Positions 18,879 through 27,042 of a DNA stretch of 64,000 nucleotides are shown piece by piece (positions within the stretch are counted from its first letter, which is position 1; each line of letters starts with the position of its first letter). A program made the translations under genes and the position numbers. The DNA is from Chryseobacterium camelliae (lineage in GTDB: Bacteria > Bacteroidota > Bacteroidia > Flavobacteriales > Weeksellaceae): the NCBI RefSeq assembly GCF_030818575.1, contig NZ_JAUTAL010000001.1, forward strand, positions 620,001-684,000, in the 5' to 3' direction. A model generated the notes under the pieces. That model was not told the origin of the DNA. It made no database searches and saw nothing but the letters and a program-made list of their open reading frames with translations.

Positions 18879-20270
18879 CTAAAGCTTTTCTGCTGTCTTT
18901 GATGAAAGTCCTTTCTTGATGCTGATAACATCCTTTTCTCCTTTTTTGAAGATGAACGAAATTTCGGTATCGTCATCCTGAAGAAAAAATACATCTTCTT
19001 TTTTAGCCCGCATTCTTACCTTGGGAGCTTTATTGTTCTGAATAAAAAGCTGTCCGTTTTCGTAAATAATATGAATCACAGTATGATCAGAAAGTTCATA
19101 GTCACCTACATATTTTTTAAGTACATCTTCACTCAAAGCTGTTTCTTTGTTCGGTTGGGGAAGAGTATAAGGTTGTTCCAGAATAGCTGCTAAAATAGTA
19201 TTTCCCGCTGTCTCCAGTTTTTTACTTGTTATATTGTTTAGAAGGATGATGCAGAGGTCATCTTCAGGAAGCATGGCAAAATAACTTGTTGAACCTTCTA
19301 TATTTCCTCCATGGTTAATTAATTTTTTACCATAAAAATCATCAATGAACCACCCATAGCCATAGCCGCTCAAATAAGGTGTGGTTGCTTTTTTGAATGT
19401 TTCTCTGGAAACAATTTTATAATCCCTCAATCCCACATAGTAACGGTACAGGTCCTCAACAGTACTGTAAATCTGTCCTGCAGGACCGGTTAATGTAGAA
19501 TTCCACACTTCTGTTTTTTCCTGTCTCGTATTTGAAATATAAGAATAGGGAACCGTTTTGTGCGTACTTTTCAGAGCCATATAGTTAAATCCGGTATGAG
19601 TCATCTTTAAAGGATTTAAAATGATTTTTCTTACCGTATCCTCATAAGAAAGTCCTGTAATTTTTTCAATGATGATACCCAATAAAATATATCCTGAATT
19701 GGTATATGAGAATTGGGTACCGGGTTCAAAAGCCAGCGGCTCGTTTTTAAAAAAAGAAAGCTCTTTATCTTTGGTAATGCTTTTTCCGGTGTGGAGCATA
19801 CTGAAATACTCTTTATTTTGCAGTACTTCATAGATTCCTGAAGTATGGGTGAGAAGATGCTCAACAGTAATTTCATTTCCCCTTGGATAATCGGCAATAT
19901 ACTTTGAAATAGGATCTTTTACAGAAAGTTTACCTTCCTCACTTAGTTTTACAATGATTAAGGCAGTAAAAGATTTCGTTAAAGATGCGATTTGATAAAC
20001 ACTTTTGTCCTGATTAGGGATTTTTTTTTCTGCGTTTTGCCAGCCGTATGACCTTTCGAAAATATTTTCATTCTGATAATGAACCAAAGCTGTTCCATTA
20101 AACTTATTAATAGCGGCATAGGCTTTTATAATACGGTCTATTTCCTCCTTTTTCTCTTTCAGATTAATAGTATGGAGATTAGCCTTTGTCTGAGCTTGTA
20201 CAGTAAAACCGAATGTGCTGAACAGACAGAACCAACATCCAAAAATAAAAATAAGAAATTGACGTTGCAT
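18879..20270 (-). CDS. Secreted serine hydrolase of the class C beta-lactamase/penicillin-binding-protein-like family
   Basis: The 463-residue protein has a signal peptide ending near VQAQ. The catalytic domain shows the SxxK motif SLTK (Ser96, Lys99), the YxN motif in FSYTNSGY, and HGGN in place of the KTG triad, as is usual for this family of esterases/D-aminopeptidases. About 100 residues of beta-rich C-terminal domain (from LKKYVGDYELSDHTVI) follow, as in DUF3471-type lipocalin-like extensions. Predicted periplasmic or secreted. Substrate unknown; resistance to beta-lactams cannot be inferred. Confidence 0.9.
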   Translation of the reverse strand: MQRQFLIFIFGCWFCLFSTFGFTVQAQTKANLHTINLKEKKEEIDRIIKAYAAINKFNGTALVHYQNENIFERSYGWQNAEKKIPNQDKSVYQIASLTKSFTALIIVKLSEEGKLSVKDPISKYIADYPRGNEITVEHLLTHTSGIYEVLQNKEYFSMLHTGKSITKDKELSFFKNEPLAFEPGTQFSYTNSGYILLGIIIEKITGLSYEDTVRKIILNPLKMTHTGFNYMALKSTHKTVPYSYISNTRQEKTEVWNSTLTGPAGQIYSTVEDLYRYYVGLRDYKIVSRETFKKATTPYLSGYGYGWFIDDFYGKKLINHGGNIEGSTSYFAMLPEDDLCIILLNNITSKKLETAGNTILAAILEQPYTLPQPNKETALSEDVLKKYVGDYELSDHTVIHIIYENGQLFIQNNKAPKVRMRAKKEDVFFLQDDDTEISFIFKKGEKDVISIKKGLSSKTAEKL

Positions 20271-20339
20271 AGTATCAGATTTTAGAAGGTAAAATGTTTG
20301 TAAAATTACAGGTTTGAAGCGCAGAAGGTCAGGGAATTG

Positions 20340-20504
20340 CTATTTCTGGGAATCATTTTTGCAATGGTCTTCAATGTCAGCAAAAGTCTGGGAATCCGTT
20401 AATAAGTCTATATAGTTTTTAATTTGGTGAACAAACTCTTCATCGGGTATTGTTCCAAGCTTCAGCCAAATATTTTGTAATTGGATTTCCCGGTTTTCAT
20501 CCAT
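20340..20504 (-). CDS. Small acidic protein of unknown function
   Basis: A 54-residue frame from ATG 20504 (an upstream in-frame ATG at 20522 would add six residues) encodes an acidic helical protein (MDENREIQLQNIWLKLG) ending in a charged tail. It reads like a real small gene (coding-like codons, no low complexity) but has no recognisable family. It lies between two divergent genes. Confidence 0.45.
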   Translation of the reverse strand: MDENREIQLQNIWLKLGTIPDEEFVHQIKNYIDLLTDSQTFADIEDHCKNDSQK

Positions 20505-20615
20505 TGGATAGATTTTAAACAAAGATATAAAATATTAAAGCTGGGCATTGCTTATTCATTCTTACAATTTTCAAATTATTGTCAGATTATAAATCCAAAA
20601 ACGGAATTAAATAAT

Positions 20616-20623
20616 TATTTTTG
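20616..20623 (+). promoter_or_regulatory. Candidate -7 box (TATTTTTG) of the DUF808 gene
   Basis: Exact TAnnTTTG match 39 bases before the ATG; no TTG at the usual distance. Confidence 0.35.
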
Positions 20624-20662
20624 CTCTTCATTTAACAAACATTAAAAAAATATTAAAATACT

Positions 20663-21550
20663 ATGGCATCTGGTTTTTTTGCAGTCCTGGATGATATCGC
20701 CGCCTTAATGGACGATGTAGCTGTTACAAGTAAAATAGCAACGCAGAAAACTGCGGGAATTCTGGGAGATGACCTTGCAGTAAATGCTGAAAAGGCTACC
20801 GGGTTCCTTTCTTCAAGGGAATTGCCGGTTTTATGGGCTATCACGAAAGGGTCATTCCTCAATAAGCTGATCATCCTTCCCATTGTGTTTTTACTTAACT
20901 GGCTCTATGCTCCGGCAATCAATTATGTACTGATCCTTGGAGGTCTTTACCTGTCTTATGAAGGCATGGAAAAAATCATAGAATTCCTTTTTCACCGCAA
21001 TAAGAAAGGACATGAAGCAGAAGCAGAAATTGAGGAAGCAGAAGATAAGAGTCCTGAAGAAACAGAAAAAGCGAAAGTGAAATCGGCCATTACCACAGAT
21101 TTTATCTTATCTATAGAAATCGTTATCATTGCTCTGGGAACAGTTCTGGAAGAAAGCCATCCTTTTATCACTCAGATTCTGGTAACCAGCCTGGTCGCTT
21201 TTATTGCCACAGTAGGCGTATACGGAATTGTTGCCCTGATTGTAAGAATGGACGATGCCGGATTTAAACTCATCAAAAAAAGCAACGATAAAGGATTCTT
21301 CGGAAAGCTAGGGCATGTATTGGTAAAAGCATTACCTATTGTGATCAAGGCCCTGGGTGTCATAGGCACCATTGCACTGATTATGGTAGCGGGTGGAATT
21401 TTTGCCCATAGGATAGATTATTTTCACCATCTGCTGCCTACGTGGCCGAAAGTTCTTAAGGAAATGACTTTCGGGATAGCAGGTGGACTTATTGCTGTTG
21501 CTGTTTTCACGGCGGGTAAATGGGCATATTCCCTGGTTGCTAAGAAATAG
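20663..21550 (+). CDS. DUF808 (YedI-like) membrane protein
   Basis: The 295-residue protein begins with the family signature MASGFFAVLDDIAALMDDVAV and has several membrane helices (about 70-105, 150-200, 225-260, 270-290) split by a charged loop rich in Glu and Lys. This is the DUF808/YedI family of inner-membrane proteins; function unknown. Single-gene unit with terminator. Confidence 0.9.
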   Translation: MASGFFAVLDDIAALMDDVAVTSKIATQKTAGILGDDLAVNAEKATGFLSSRELPVLWAITKGSFLNKLIILPIVFLLNWLYAPAINYVLILGGLYLSYEGMEKIIEFLFHRNKKGHEAEAEIEEAEDKSPEETEKAKVKSAITTDFILSIEIVIIALGTVLEESHPFITQILVTSLVAFIATVGVYGIVALIVRMDDAGFKLIKKSNDKGFFGKLGHVLVKALPIVIKALGVIGTIALIMVAGGIFAHRIDYFHHLLPTWPKVLKEMTFGIAGGLIAVAVFTAGKWAYSLVAKK

Positions 21551-21572
21551 GTATTTCAGCATAAAAATTCAG

Positions 21573-21605
21573 ATCCTGCAACTTAGTTTGCAGGATTTTT
21601 TTTAC
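21573..21605 (+). terminator. Rho-independent terminator after the DUF808 gene
   Basis: A 9-bp stem ATCCTGCAA/TTGCAGGAT (21573-21581, 21588-21596) followed by nine or so T. Confidence 0.85.
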
Positions 21606-21608
21606 CAT

Positions 21609-21815
21609 TCAAAAATTAATCACTGCCGCAAAAGTGCTTATATTCTGGCCGAAATAGTATAATACCGATAGATAATCGGCCTGATCTTCAGTAAGGTTGA
21701 TCTGTTTGAGAAATCGTCCGTGTAATTTATCGAATTCCTGATCATGCCGTTGTAAAAACTTCAGCTTATCAGATGCCCTTATTCCTTGATTAAATGTAGC
21801 ATACCATAAAATCAA
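21609..21815 (-). pseudogene. 5'-truncated paralogue of the small lipoprotein gene at 24.7-25.1 kb
   Basis: The frame encodes about 55 residues clearly related to the C-terminal half of the protein at 24671-25115: both share HDQ-x-F-x2-LH-x-RFLKQI-x-LTE-x-QA-x-YLS-x-LYYF. The frame has no ATG; it opens after a TAA near 21870, and the upstream residues do not resemble the paralogue, so the N-terminal half, including any signal peptide, is missing. It is probably a gene remnant. It and its paralogue lie in the same orientation on either side of an ABC transporter. Confidence 0.65.
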
Positions 21816-21978
21816 AATTGGTATAAGACGGTTTTGTAAATGAGCAACGGTAAATTGAATTCTTAAAAATTATCAAGACACAAGTTTTAGGATCACAATA
21901 AAGTATTCAGCATTAAAACTGCCTTGAATTAATACATCAGCCGCCATGTTGACAACTGACTTCAGCAGTACCGGTTTC

Positions 21979-22095
21979 TTATTCAGTCATTTTTTTTATT
22001 TGTTGCAAAACGTTTGTCCACGCTGTTTGTGAATGTTGCTGTGCTTGTTCGCTGGCAAAACCTGTCTGGGTCAGTGTCAGCAAAGTTTAATTTCT
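21979..22095 (-). pseudogene. Remnant of an SRPBCC/AHSA1-like gene
   Basis: On the minus strand 22080-21979 encodes a 33-residue end beginning LTLTQTGFASEQAQQH and continuing to W-T-N-V-L-x2-I and a stop, the pattern of the C-terminus of AHSA1-type SRPBCC proteins (L-T-x-GF-x-SE-x-H-x3-W). The preceding in-phase sequence is closed by a stop, and a plausible continuation (IEEIK) sits in another frame, so this looks like a decayed fragment with a frameshift. No start codon or N-terminal part is present. Confidence 0.4.
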
Positions 22096-22184
22096 TCGAT
22101 ATTAGTAGCGGGTGGAATATTCTGAAGATTAGCTAATTGGTTATGGAGTGGGTAGTTATATTCATTTACAGTGGAATATTACAT

Positions 22185-22277
22185 ATGAAAAAATCATTGC
22201 AGTTCGGAACAGGACAGGGATCCGGCAGGCGTCTTTCTCAAGGCATTAGCTTTCTGGCCAGCTATATTGTGATGTGA
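22185..22277 (+). CDS. Possible 30-residue peptide upstream of the ABC transporter
   Basis: An ATG at 22185 opens a 30-codon frame: basic start MKKSLQF, a Gly-rich GTGQGSGRR middle and a hydrophobic end ISFLASYIVM. It lies 84 bases before a lantibiotic-immunity-like ABC transporter. There is no Cys, so it is not a lanthipeptide core, and no GG or other clear leader cleavage site. It may be chance. Listed only because of its position. Confidence 0.15.
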   Translation: MKKSLQFGTGQGSGRRLSQGISFLASYIVM

Positions 22278-22361
22278 TAAATATTATATTTTATGCTATG
22301 CTATGCGTAACAAATTTAATGATCTGATTACTAATATAATGAATCATCAAAATAATATATT

Positions 22362-23066
22362 ATGGAAAATATTGTCATCACCAATGCGCTTGTTAAAAAC
22401 TATGGCGCATTCACTGCTGTTAAAGGCATTAACCTTTCTGTACCCAAAGGATACATTTATGCTTTGTTAGGCCCTAACGGAGCAGGTAAAAGCACAACCC
22501 TTTCCTTAATCCTGGGACTGATGAAGCCCAGTTCGGGACAAATTACCCTGTTCGGAGAAAACTGGCAGAGGAGTCTGCTGGGAAGAATCGGAGCCAGTAT
22601 CAACGGCCCTGCGCTCTATAATCACCTTAATGCCTATGAGAATCTGGAAGTGCATGCTAAGATGCTTCATCTGAAACTGGAGCATATAAAAACTGCCTTA
22701 TCCAGTGTCAATCTTACCGATACCTGCAATAAACCGGTAAAGAGTTTTTCTATGGGGATGAAGAGCCGTCTGGCACTTGCTATTGCCCTGCTGGATAATC
22801 CTGAACTCCTTATTTTGGATGAGCCTCAGAACGGGCTTGACCCGGAAGGGATCAGAGAGCTGAGAGATCTTTTGAAAACATATACAAAAGAAGGAAAAAC
22901 CGTTCTTATTTCAAGCCATCAGTTAGGAGAAGTGGCAAAACTTGCAGATTATGTGGGCGTGATTTCAGATGGTGAACTCGTTTATCAGGGTACACTTAAA
23001 AACCTGTCGCCTGATGAAAACCGGCTGGAAGAAAAATATATGGAATTAACAAGAAAAGTGTCATGA
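22362..23066 (+). CDS. ABC transporter ATP-binding protein, lantibiotic-protection-like
   Basis: The 234-residue ATPase has Walker A GPNGAGKST, signature FSMGMKSR, Walker B LLILDEPQNGLDPEG (Gln where Thr is usual after DEP) and an H-loop in LISSHQL. The region between Walker A and signature, RIGASINGPALYNHLNAYENL, lacks the canonical Q-loop Gln, as in the BcrA/SpaF/MutF group that exports or shields against peptide antibiotics (family inference). Translation is coupled to the permease gene by an ATGA overlap. It is preceded by a 500-base region of decayed genes. Confidence 0.9.
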   Translation: MENIVITNALVKNYGAFTAVKGINLSVPKGYIYALLGPNGAGKSTTLSLILGLMKPSSGQITLFGENWQRSLLGRIGASINGPALYNHLNAYENLEVHAKMLHLKLEHIKTALSSVNLTDTCNKPVKSFSMGMKSRLALAIALLDNPELLILDEPQNGLDPEGIRELRDLLKTYTKEGKTVLISSHQLGEVAKLADYVGVISDGELVYQGTLKNLSPDENRLEEKYMELTRKVS

Positions 23067-24511
23067 AAGTTGTACTTATTCAGTCAGAATCAATTAAACT
23101 GCGTAGATCTAGCGTAGTAAAAATTGCATGGATCGGGCTTTGCATGGGACTGATCAGCGGAACCCTTTTTATGATCAGTAAACAATCCAAACAGTCATGG
23201 GAAGGCATCAATGCCTGGCATACCTTATGGACTACCTTTCTGTATCCAATTGTTATAGCACTTATGGCCGGCCTTACCGCTAAAAGAGAAAAATCTGCAC
23301 GCGGAGGGGGAACCTGGTGGAGGCCTTATTCACTCAGGGAGCTCCGTGCTGCAGAGTATTTCTGGCTTGTTATTATTATTGCTGTTACCACAGCATTTGT
23401 TCTTCTCGCCAGTATACCTTTCGGAATCATTGCCGCACTGCCGGGTCCTGTACCTTTACTACAGCTGTTAAAGCTTTGCTTCTTCTTAACAGTGAGCGGC
23501 CTCGCCATCATGGCAATTCAGCAGAAGCTTGCTTATGCAGCAGGACTTATTGCAAGTTTATTACTGTCACTTGCAGGAACCATATCTGGTGTGGTGATGG
23601 CAGAGCACAGATTATGGTGGATGAATCCATGGTCCTGGCCGATACGTTCTTCGTTGGTATTTACCGGAACTCATGCCAATGGCATTCCTATGGAGCCTAA
23701 TGATCCGGGTTGGACTATTTCGCCATGGCTCACTGTTGTGCCTTCAGTGTTGATGGCAGTCGTCATGCTTTCTCTTCCGTATTTTACCCTTCAGAAAAGA
23801 AAGCAGCGGGCTCGGACAAAACCTGAAAAAAAGGATGTGGTTTACAAAAGCAACTTTACAATAACCGGCTATATTGCAGCTGAACTGGTGAAAACCAAGA
23901 AGACCATTTTATACTGGCTGTGTTTCGGAATTCCGTTGCTATTTGGAGCAATTGCATTATGGAGAAGTGCTCCGATGAATATATTGCAGTTATGGTCTAT
24001 TCTGGTTCTGCCTTTCGGAGCCGCACTTCTTTCTGCACTCGTCTGGATGCCGGAATCCGGTGCCTGGCGAATACTCTGTACACGACCAGTGTCTATTTCA
24101 AAACTGTACCTTACCAAACTTATGGTAGTATGGGGTTTGGCTAATGCCGGAACTCTCATATTCCTGCTATTTTTGCTGTCATCGAAAGTTTCGTTGGTGA
24201 TCTTGGGCAGTTTTTACCTGATCTATTGTGCGTTAAGTTTTGCACTGTTGGCTTTTAATCTATGGATGGCAGTCAGATTTAACGTAGGCATGACATTGGG
24301 AGCCGGAGCAGTTTTTACACTTTTAGCGCTGATCATAGGCGGTACCGGGCTTGGGCAGGGAATCTGGCCATTTTTTCCGTGGACCTGGGGGTGGATGGCG
24401 GTAAAAGAAGGAACCGTATGGTATAGCTTTTTATCCATCCTGATAGGGGTCATTTTCAGCTGGGCTGGAGTGTACTATGTGAAATCAACTTTCATAAATA
24501 ATGACCAATAA
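23063..24511 (+). CDS. Double-length ABC permease (two SpaE/SpaG-like halves in one chain)
   Basis: The 482-residue protein holds about twelve membrane helices in two halves of about 245 residues: each starts with a soluble element typical of this family (VLIQSESIKLRRSSV at the start and YIAAELVKTKKTILYW near 272), followed by six helices, joined by a basic linker (KRKQRARTKPEKKD). In the lantibiotic-immunity systems the two permeases are separate E and G subunits of about 250 residues, so this appears to be their fusion, giving a complete exporter with one ATPase dimer. Substrate unknown. Confidence 0.85.
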   Translation: MKVVLIQSESIKLRRSSVVKIAWIGLCMGLISGTLFMISKQSKQSWEGINAWHTLWTTFLYPIVIALMAGLTAKREKSARGGGTWWRPYSLRELRAAEYFWLVIIIAVTTAFVLLASIPFGIIAALPGPVPLLQLLKLCFFLTVSGLAIMAIQQKLAYAAGLIASLLLSLAGTISGVVMAEHRLWWMNPWSWPIRSSLVFTGTHANGIPMEPNDPGWTISPWLTVVPSVLMAVVMLSLPYFTLQKRKQRARTKPEKKDVVYKSNFTITGYIAAELVKTKKTILYWLCFGIPLLFGAIALWRSAPMNILQLWSILVLPFGAALLSALVWMPESGAWRILCTRPVSISKLYLTKLMVVWGLANAGTLIFLLFLLSSKVSLVILGSFYLIYCALSFALLAFNLWMAVRFNVGMTLGAGAVFTLLALIIGGTGLGQGIWPFFPWTWGWMAVKEGTVWYSFLSILIGVIFSWAGVYYVKSTFINNDQ

Positions 24512-24542
24512 ACAAATTATTCAGCTTTATGAAAGAGAAAAG

Positions 24543-24576
24543 GCCGTCTCATCACTAGTGAAGACGGACTTTTTTT
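24543..24576 (+). terminator. Rho-independent terminator after the ABC transporter
   Basis: Hairpin with CCGTCT/AGACGG arms and an inner TCACTAGTGA palindrome (24544-24567) followed by seven T. Confidence 0.8.
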
Positions 24577-24670
24577 ATAATTTCTCTCGACCTACTGTCG
24601 GAGAATGGTTTTCATACAATCGATTCTCAATCACATTATTGGGTTGTGAGACTCATTCGTCATTAAATGA

Positions 24671-25115
24671 TCAATAACTGCCGCAGATGTTTCTGATATC
24701 TTGATTAAAATAATATAGTGCCGATAAGTAATTGGCCTGATGCTCGGTAAGATGAATTTGTTTCAGAAACCGCGTGTGTAATAGGCCGAATGCCTGGTCA
24801 TGACATTGTACAAACTGCATCTGCATTTCGGGTTCAGGATATTTTGATCTGGCAATGGCATAACAGGAATCATCAATTTCGTATTCCCTTTTCATAAAGT
24901 CACAGAAACTTAAATGCTGCTTATCCAATACATCCAGGATGGCTGAATATTTTTCTTGATCTTCAGATTTCAAAAAGCTCAAAGCCTTAGTCCTGAATTC
25001 ATCAGTGGATAAGCGGGCCTGTTTGAGGGTAGCCAGATCATCTTTAATGGAATTTCCTGCTTTTTTTTTGACAGGAGATGATCAACAAGACAAGGAGAAT
25101 AAAAAGGTTTTTCAT
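24671..25115 (-). pseudogene. Small lipoprotein gene interrupted at an A9 run
   Basis: From ATG 25115 the frame gives a textbook lipoprotein signal (MKNLFILLVLLIISC) and then QKK, but after nine A (T25061-T25069 on the plus strand) it reads into a TAA after 23 codons. Removing one A joins it without a stop to the rest (AGNSIKDDLATLKQAR and on), giving a continuous 147-residue lipoprotein. Its C-terminal half has the HDQ...RFLKQI...LYYF pattern shared with the truncated paralogue at 21609. Explanations: sequencing indel, true inactivation, or slippage/phase variation at the A tract. Function unknown. Confidence 0.75.
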
Positions 25116-25160
25116 ATGGGTTTTAATTAAAGCTAAATTAAACCCTGATGATATACATGA

Positions 25161-25190
25161 AAAAAGGATTCCCGTAAGAATCCTTTTTTT
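25161..25190. terminator. Terminator downstream of dnaJ (bidirectional)
   Basis: Perfect 11-bp stem AAAAAGGATTC/GAATCCTTTTT (25161-25171, 25178-25188) with a 6-base loop; A and T flanks provide T tracts on both strands. It closes dnaJ (minus). Confidence 0.85.
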
Positions 25191-25194
25191 ATGA

Positions 25195-26310
25195 TTAATT
25201 GAACAGGTCTTTCACCTTGTCAAAAAATGTTTTCTCTTTTCCGGAAGGTTCCGCCACCATTTCTCCGCTGCTCATCTGCTTTTCGAAGAAATCCTTCTGG
25301 TCCTTGGTCAGCTTCTGAGGCGTCCAGACATTAATATGGATGAACATATCGCCTTTTCCATAGCTGTCGATGCTTGGAAGGCCTTTACCTGCAAGTCTGA
25401 GGATTTTTCCCGACTGTGTACCCGGATCTATGGTGATTTTCACCTTTCCGCCTACGGTAGCCACTTCTCTCTTGGTACCCAAAGCGGCTTCTGCAAAAGA
25501 AATGTACAGTTCCTGGTGAAGATTATCTCCTTCTCTTTTGATGGTCTGGTCCACTTCCTCTTCAATAATCACCAGCAGATCTCCCGGAATTCCTCCGAAA
25601 GGTGCATCATTCCCTTTGCCTCTTACATTCAGTTGGATACCATCTCTTGCTCCCGCAGGAATATTGATGGTTACTTCTTCCTCGTCTTTGATGAGACCCT
25701 GCGCATTAGCACCGGCAGGGATTTTATCTGCTACTTTACCGATTCCCTGGCAGGTTCCGCAGGTAGTCTGGGTCTGCATCTGGCCGAACATGGTGTTCAT
25801 TACCTTCAGCTGTACCCCTGAGCCGCCACAGGTAGGACAGGTTTTTGAAGTGGCTCCTTCAGCCGTCTTCATCTTTTTTACTTTAATGGTCTTCTGGGTC
25901 CCGTTCACCATTTCATCGAGATTCAGCTTGATCCTGATTCTCAGGTTGGAGCCTTTTACCTGCTGACGTCCTCCGCCGCCACCTCCGAAACCACCAAATC
26001 CGCCGCCGAAAATGTCTCCGAACTGGCTGAATATATCTTCCATATTCATTCCGCCGCCAAATCCGCCGCCGAAACCTCCGTTTCCGCCTACACCGGCATG
26101 ACCGAACTGGTCATATCTGGAACGTTTCTGATCATCGCTCAGCACCTCATACGCCTCTGCAGCTTCTTTGAACTTTTCTTCGGCCTCCTTGTCACCCGGA
26201 TTTTTATCCGGATGGTATTTGATTGCCATTTTACGGTAGGCCTTTTTTATTTCGTCGGCTGAAGCAGATTTGCTTATCTCAAGAACCTCGTAATAATCTC
26301 TTTTTGACAT
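25195..26310 (-). CDS. dnaJ: Chaperone DnaJ (Hsp40)
   Basis: The 371-residue protein has the complete DnaJ order: J domain with HPD ([10 protein letters not shown], about residues 32-41), a long Gly/Phe region (about 70-115), four-repeat zinc finger region starting CPTCGGSG, and the C-terminal peptide-binding domains. The zinc region shows CPTCGGSG and CGTCQGIG but the outer CxxCxGxG repeats usually present are missing: only two such motifs are seen between residues about 155 and 190, so the zinc domain is the shortened two-motif type. It stimulates DnaK ATPase and delivers clients. grpE lies 78 bases upstream on the same strand, giving a grpE-dnaJ unit without dnaK. Confidence 0.96.
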   Translation of the reverse strand: MSKRDYYEVLEISKSASADEIKKAYRKMAIKYHPDKNPGDKEAEEKFKEAAEAYEVLSDDQKRSRYDQFGHAGVGGNGGFGGGFGGGMNMEDIFSQFGDIFGGGFGGFGGGGGGRQQVKGSNLRIRIKLNLDEMVNGTQKTIKVKKMKTAEGATSKTCPTCGGSGVQLKVMNTMFGQMQTQTTCGTCQGIGKVADKIPAGANAQGLIKDEEEVTINIPAGARDGIQLNVRGKGNDAPFGGIPGDLLVIIEEEVDQTIKREGDNLHQELYISFAEAALGTKREVATVGGKVKITIDPGTQSGKILRLAGKGLPSIDSYGKGDMFIHINVWTPQKLTKDQKDFFEKQMSSGEMVAEPSGKEKTFFDKVKDLFN

Positions 26311-26388
26311 ATTTAATATATGAGTAATTAGTAATGAACAATGAGTAATATCAAAATTGACTATTACCCATTATTTATTGCTTATATT

Positions 26389-26925
26389 TTAATTTCCTGT
26401 AACTACTTTAGCAAAGCGGATTACTTTATCATTCAGGGTATAACCTGTCTCCACCACATCCACAATTTTACCTTTCAGGTCTTCGGACGGAGCAGGGATC
26501 TGCGTAATGGCCTCGTGAAAATCCACATTAAAACTGTCTCCAGGTTTTACATCCATCGCTTTAAGCCCTTTTTCACTCAGTTTATTCTTGAATTTCTGAT
26601 AGATAAGTTCCACACCCTGTACATCCGAAGGGTTACCGTTTTTAGCAATTTCCTTCAGTGCTCTTTCAAAATCATCCAGGATGCCCAACATGGAAACCAT
26701 CATTTCCTGGTTGGCAAACTGGAAATACTCCATCTTTTCCTTGGCAGTTCTTTTCTTGTAATTTTCAAACTCTGCATACAACCTGATGTAACGGTCTTTC
26801 TCCTCTGCCAAAAGTTCCTCGGCCGTAGGTTTAGCTGTCACATTGTCTTCTGCAGGAGATGGGTTCTGGGTATTGGTTTCTTCCTGATTATTGATGCTTT
26901 CTTCGTTGATATCCTGATTTTCCAT
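26389..26925 (-). CDS. grpE: Nucleotide exchange factor GrpE
   Basis: The 178-residue protein has an acidic unstructured head, the long coiled-coil helix (DRYIRLYAEFENYKKRTAKEKMEY) and the C-terminal beta domain with GYTLNDKVIRFAKVVV-like VIRFAKVVTGN ending. It exchanges ADP on DnaK. It is followed by dnaJ; the gap of 78 bases holds only simple GAGTAAT-type repeats. Confidence 0.96.
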   Translation of the reverse strand: MENQDINEESINNQEETNTQNPSPAEDNVTAKPTAEELLAEEKDRYIRLYAEFENYKKRTAKEKMEYFQFANQEMMVSMLGILDDFERALKEIAKNGNPSDVQGVELIYQKFKNKLSEKGLKAMDVKPGDSFNVDFHEAITQIPAPSEDLKGKIVDVVETGYTLNDKVIRFAKVVTGN

Positions 26926-27042
26926 AATTCAATATTTATTTTCCATAGGTTTTGACAAACATTCTGCCAAAGGAAAAAATATGGACATTAAGTCAGAAAG
27001 GAAATACTTTAACAGGAATAAAAGTAAGAATCAGGATTAAGT

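Noticed and set aside
26341..26955. Plus-strand frame opposite grpE
   Set aside because: GrpE on the other strand is complete and convincing; this product is a composition artefact.
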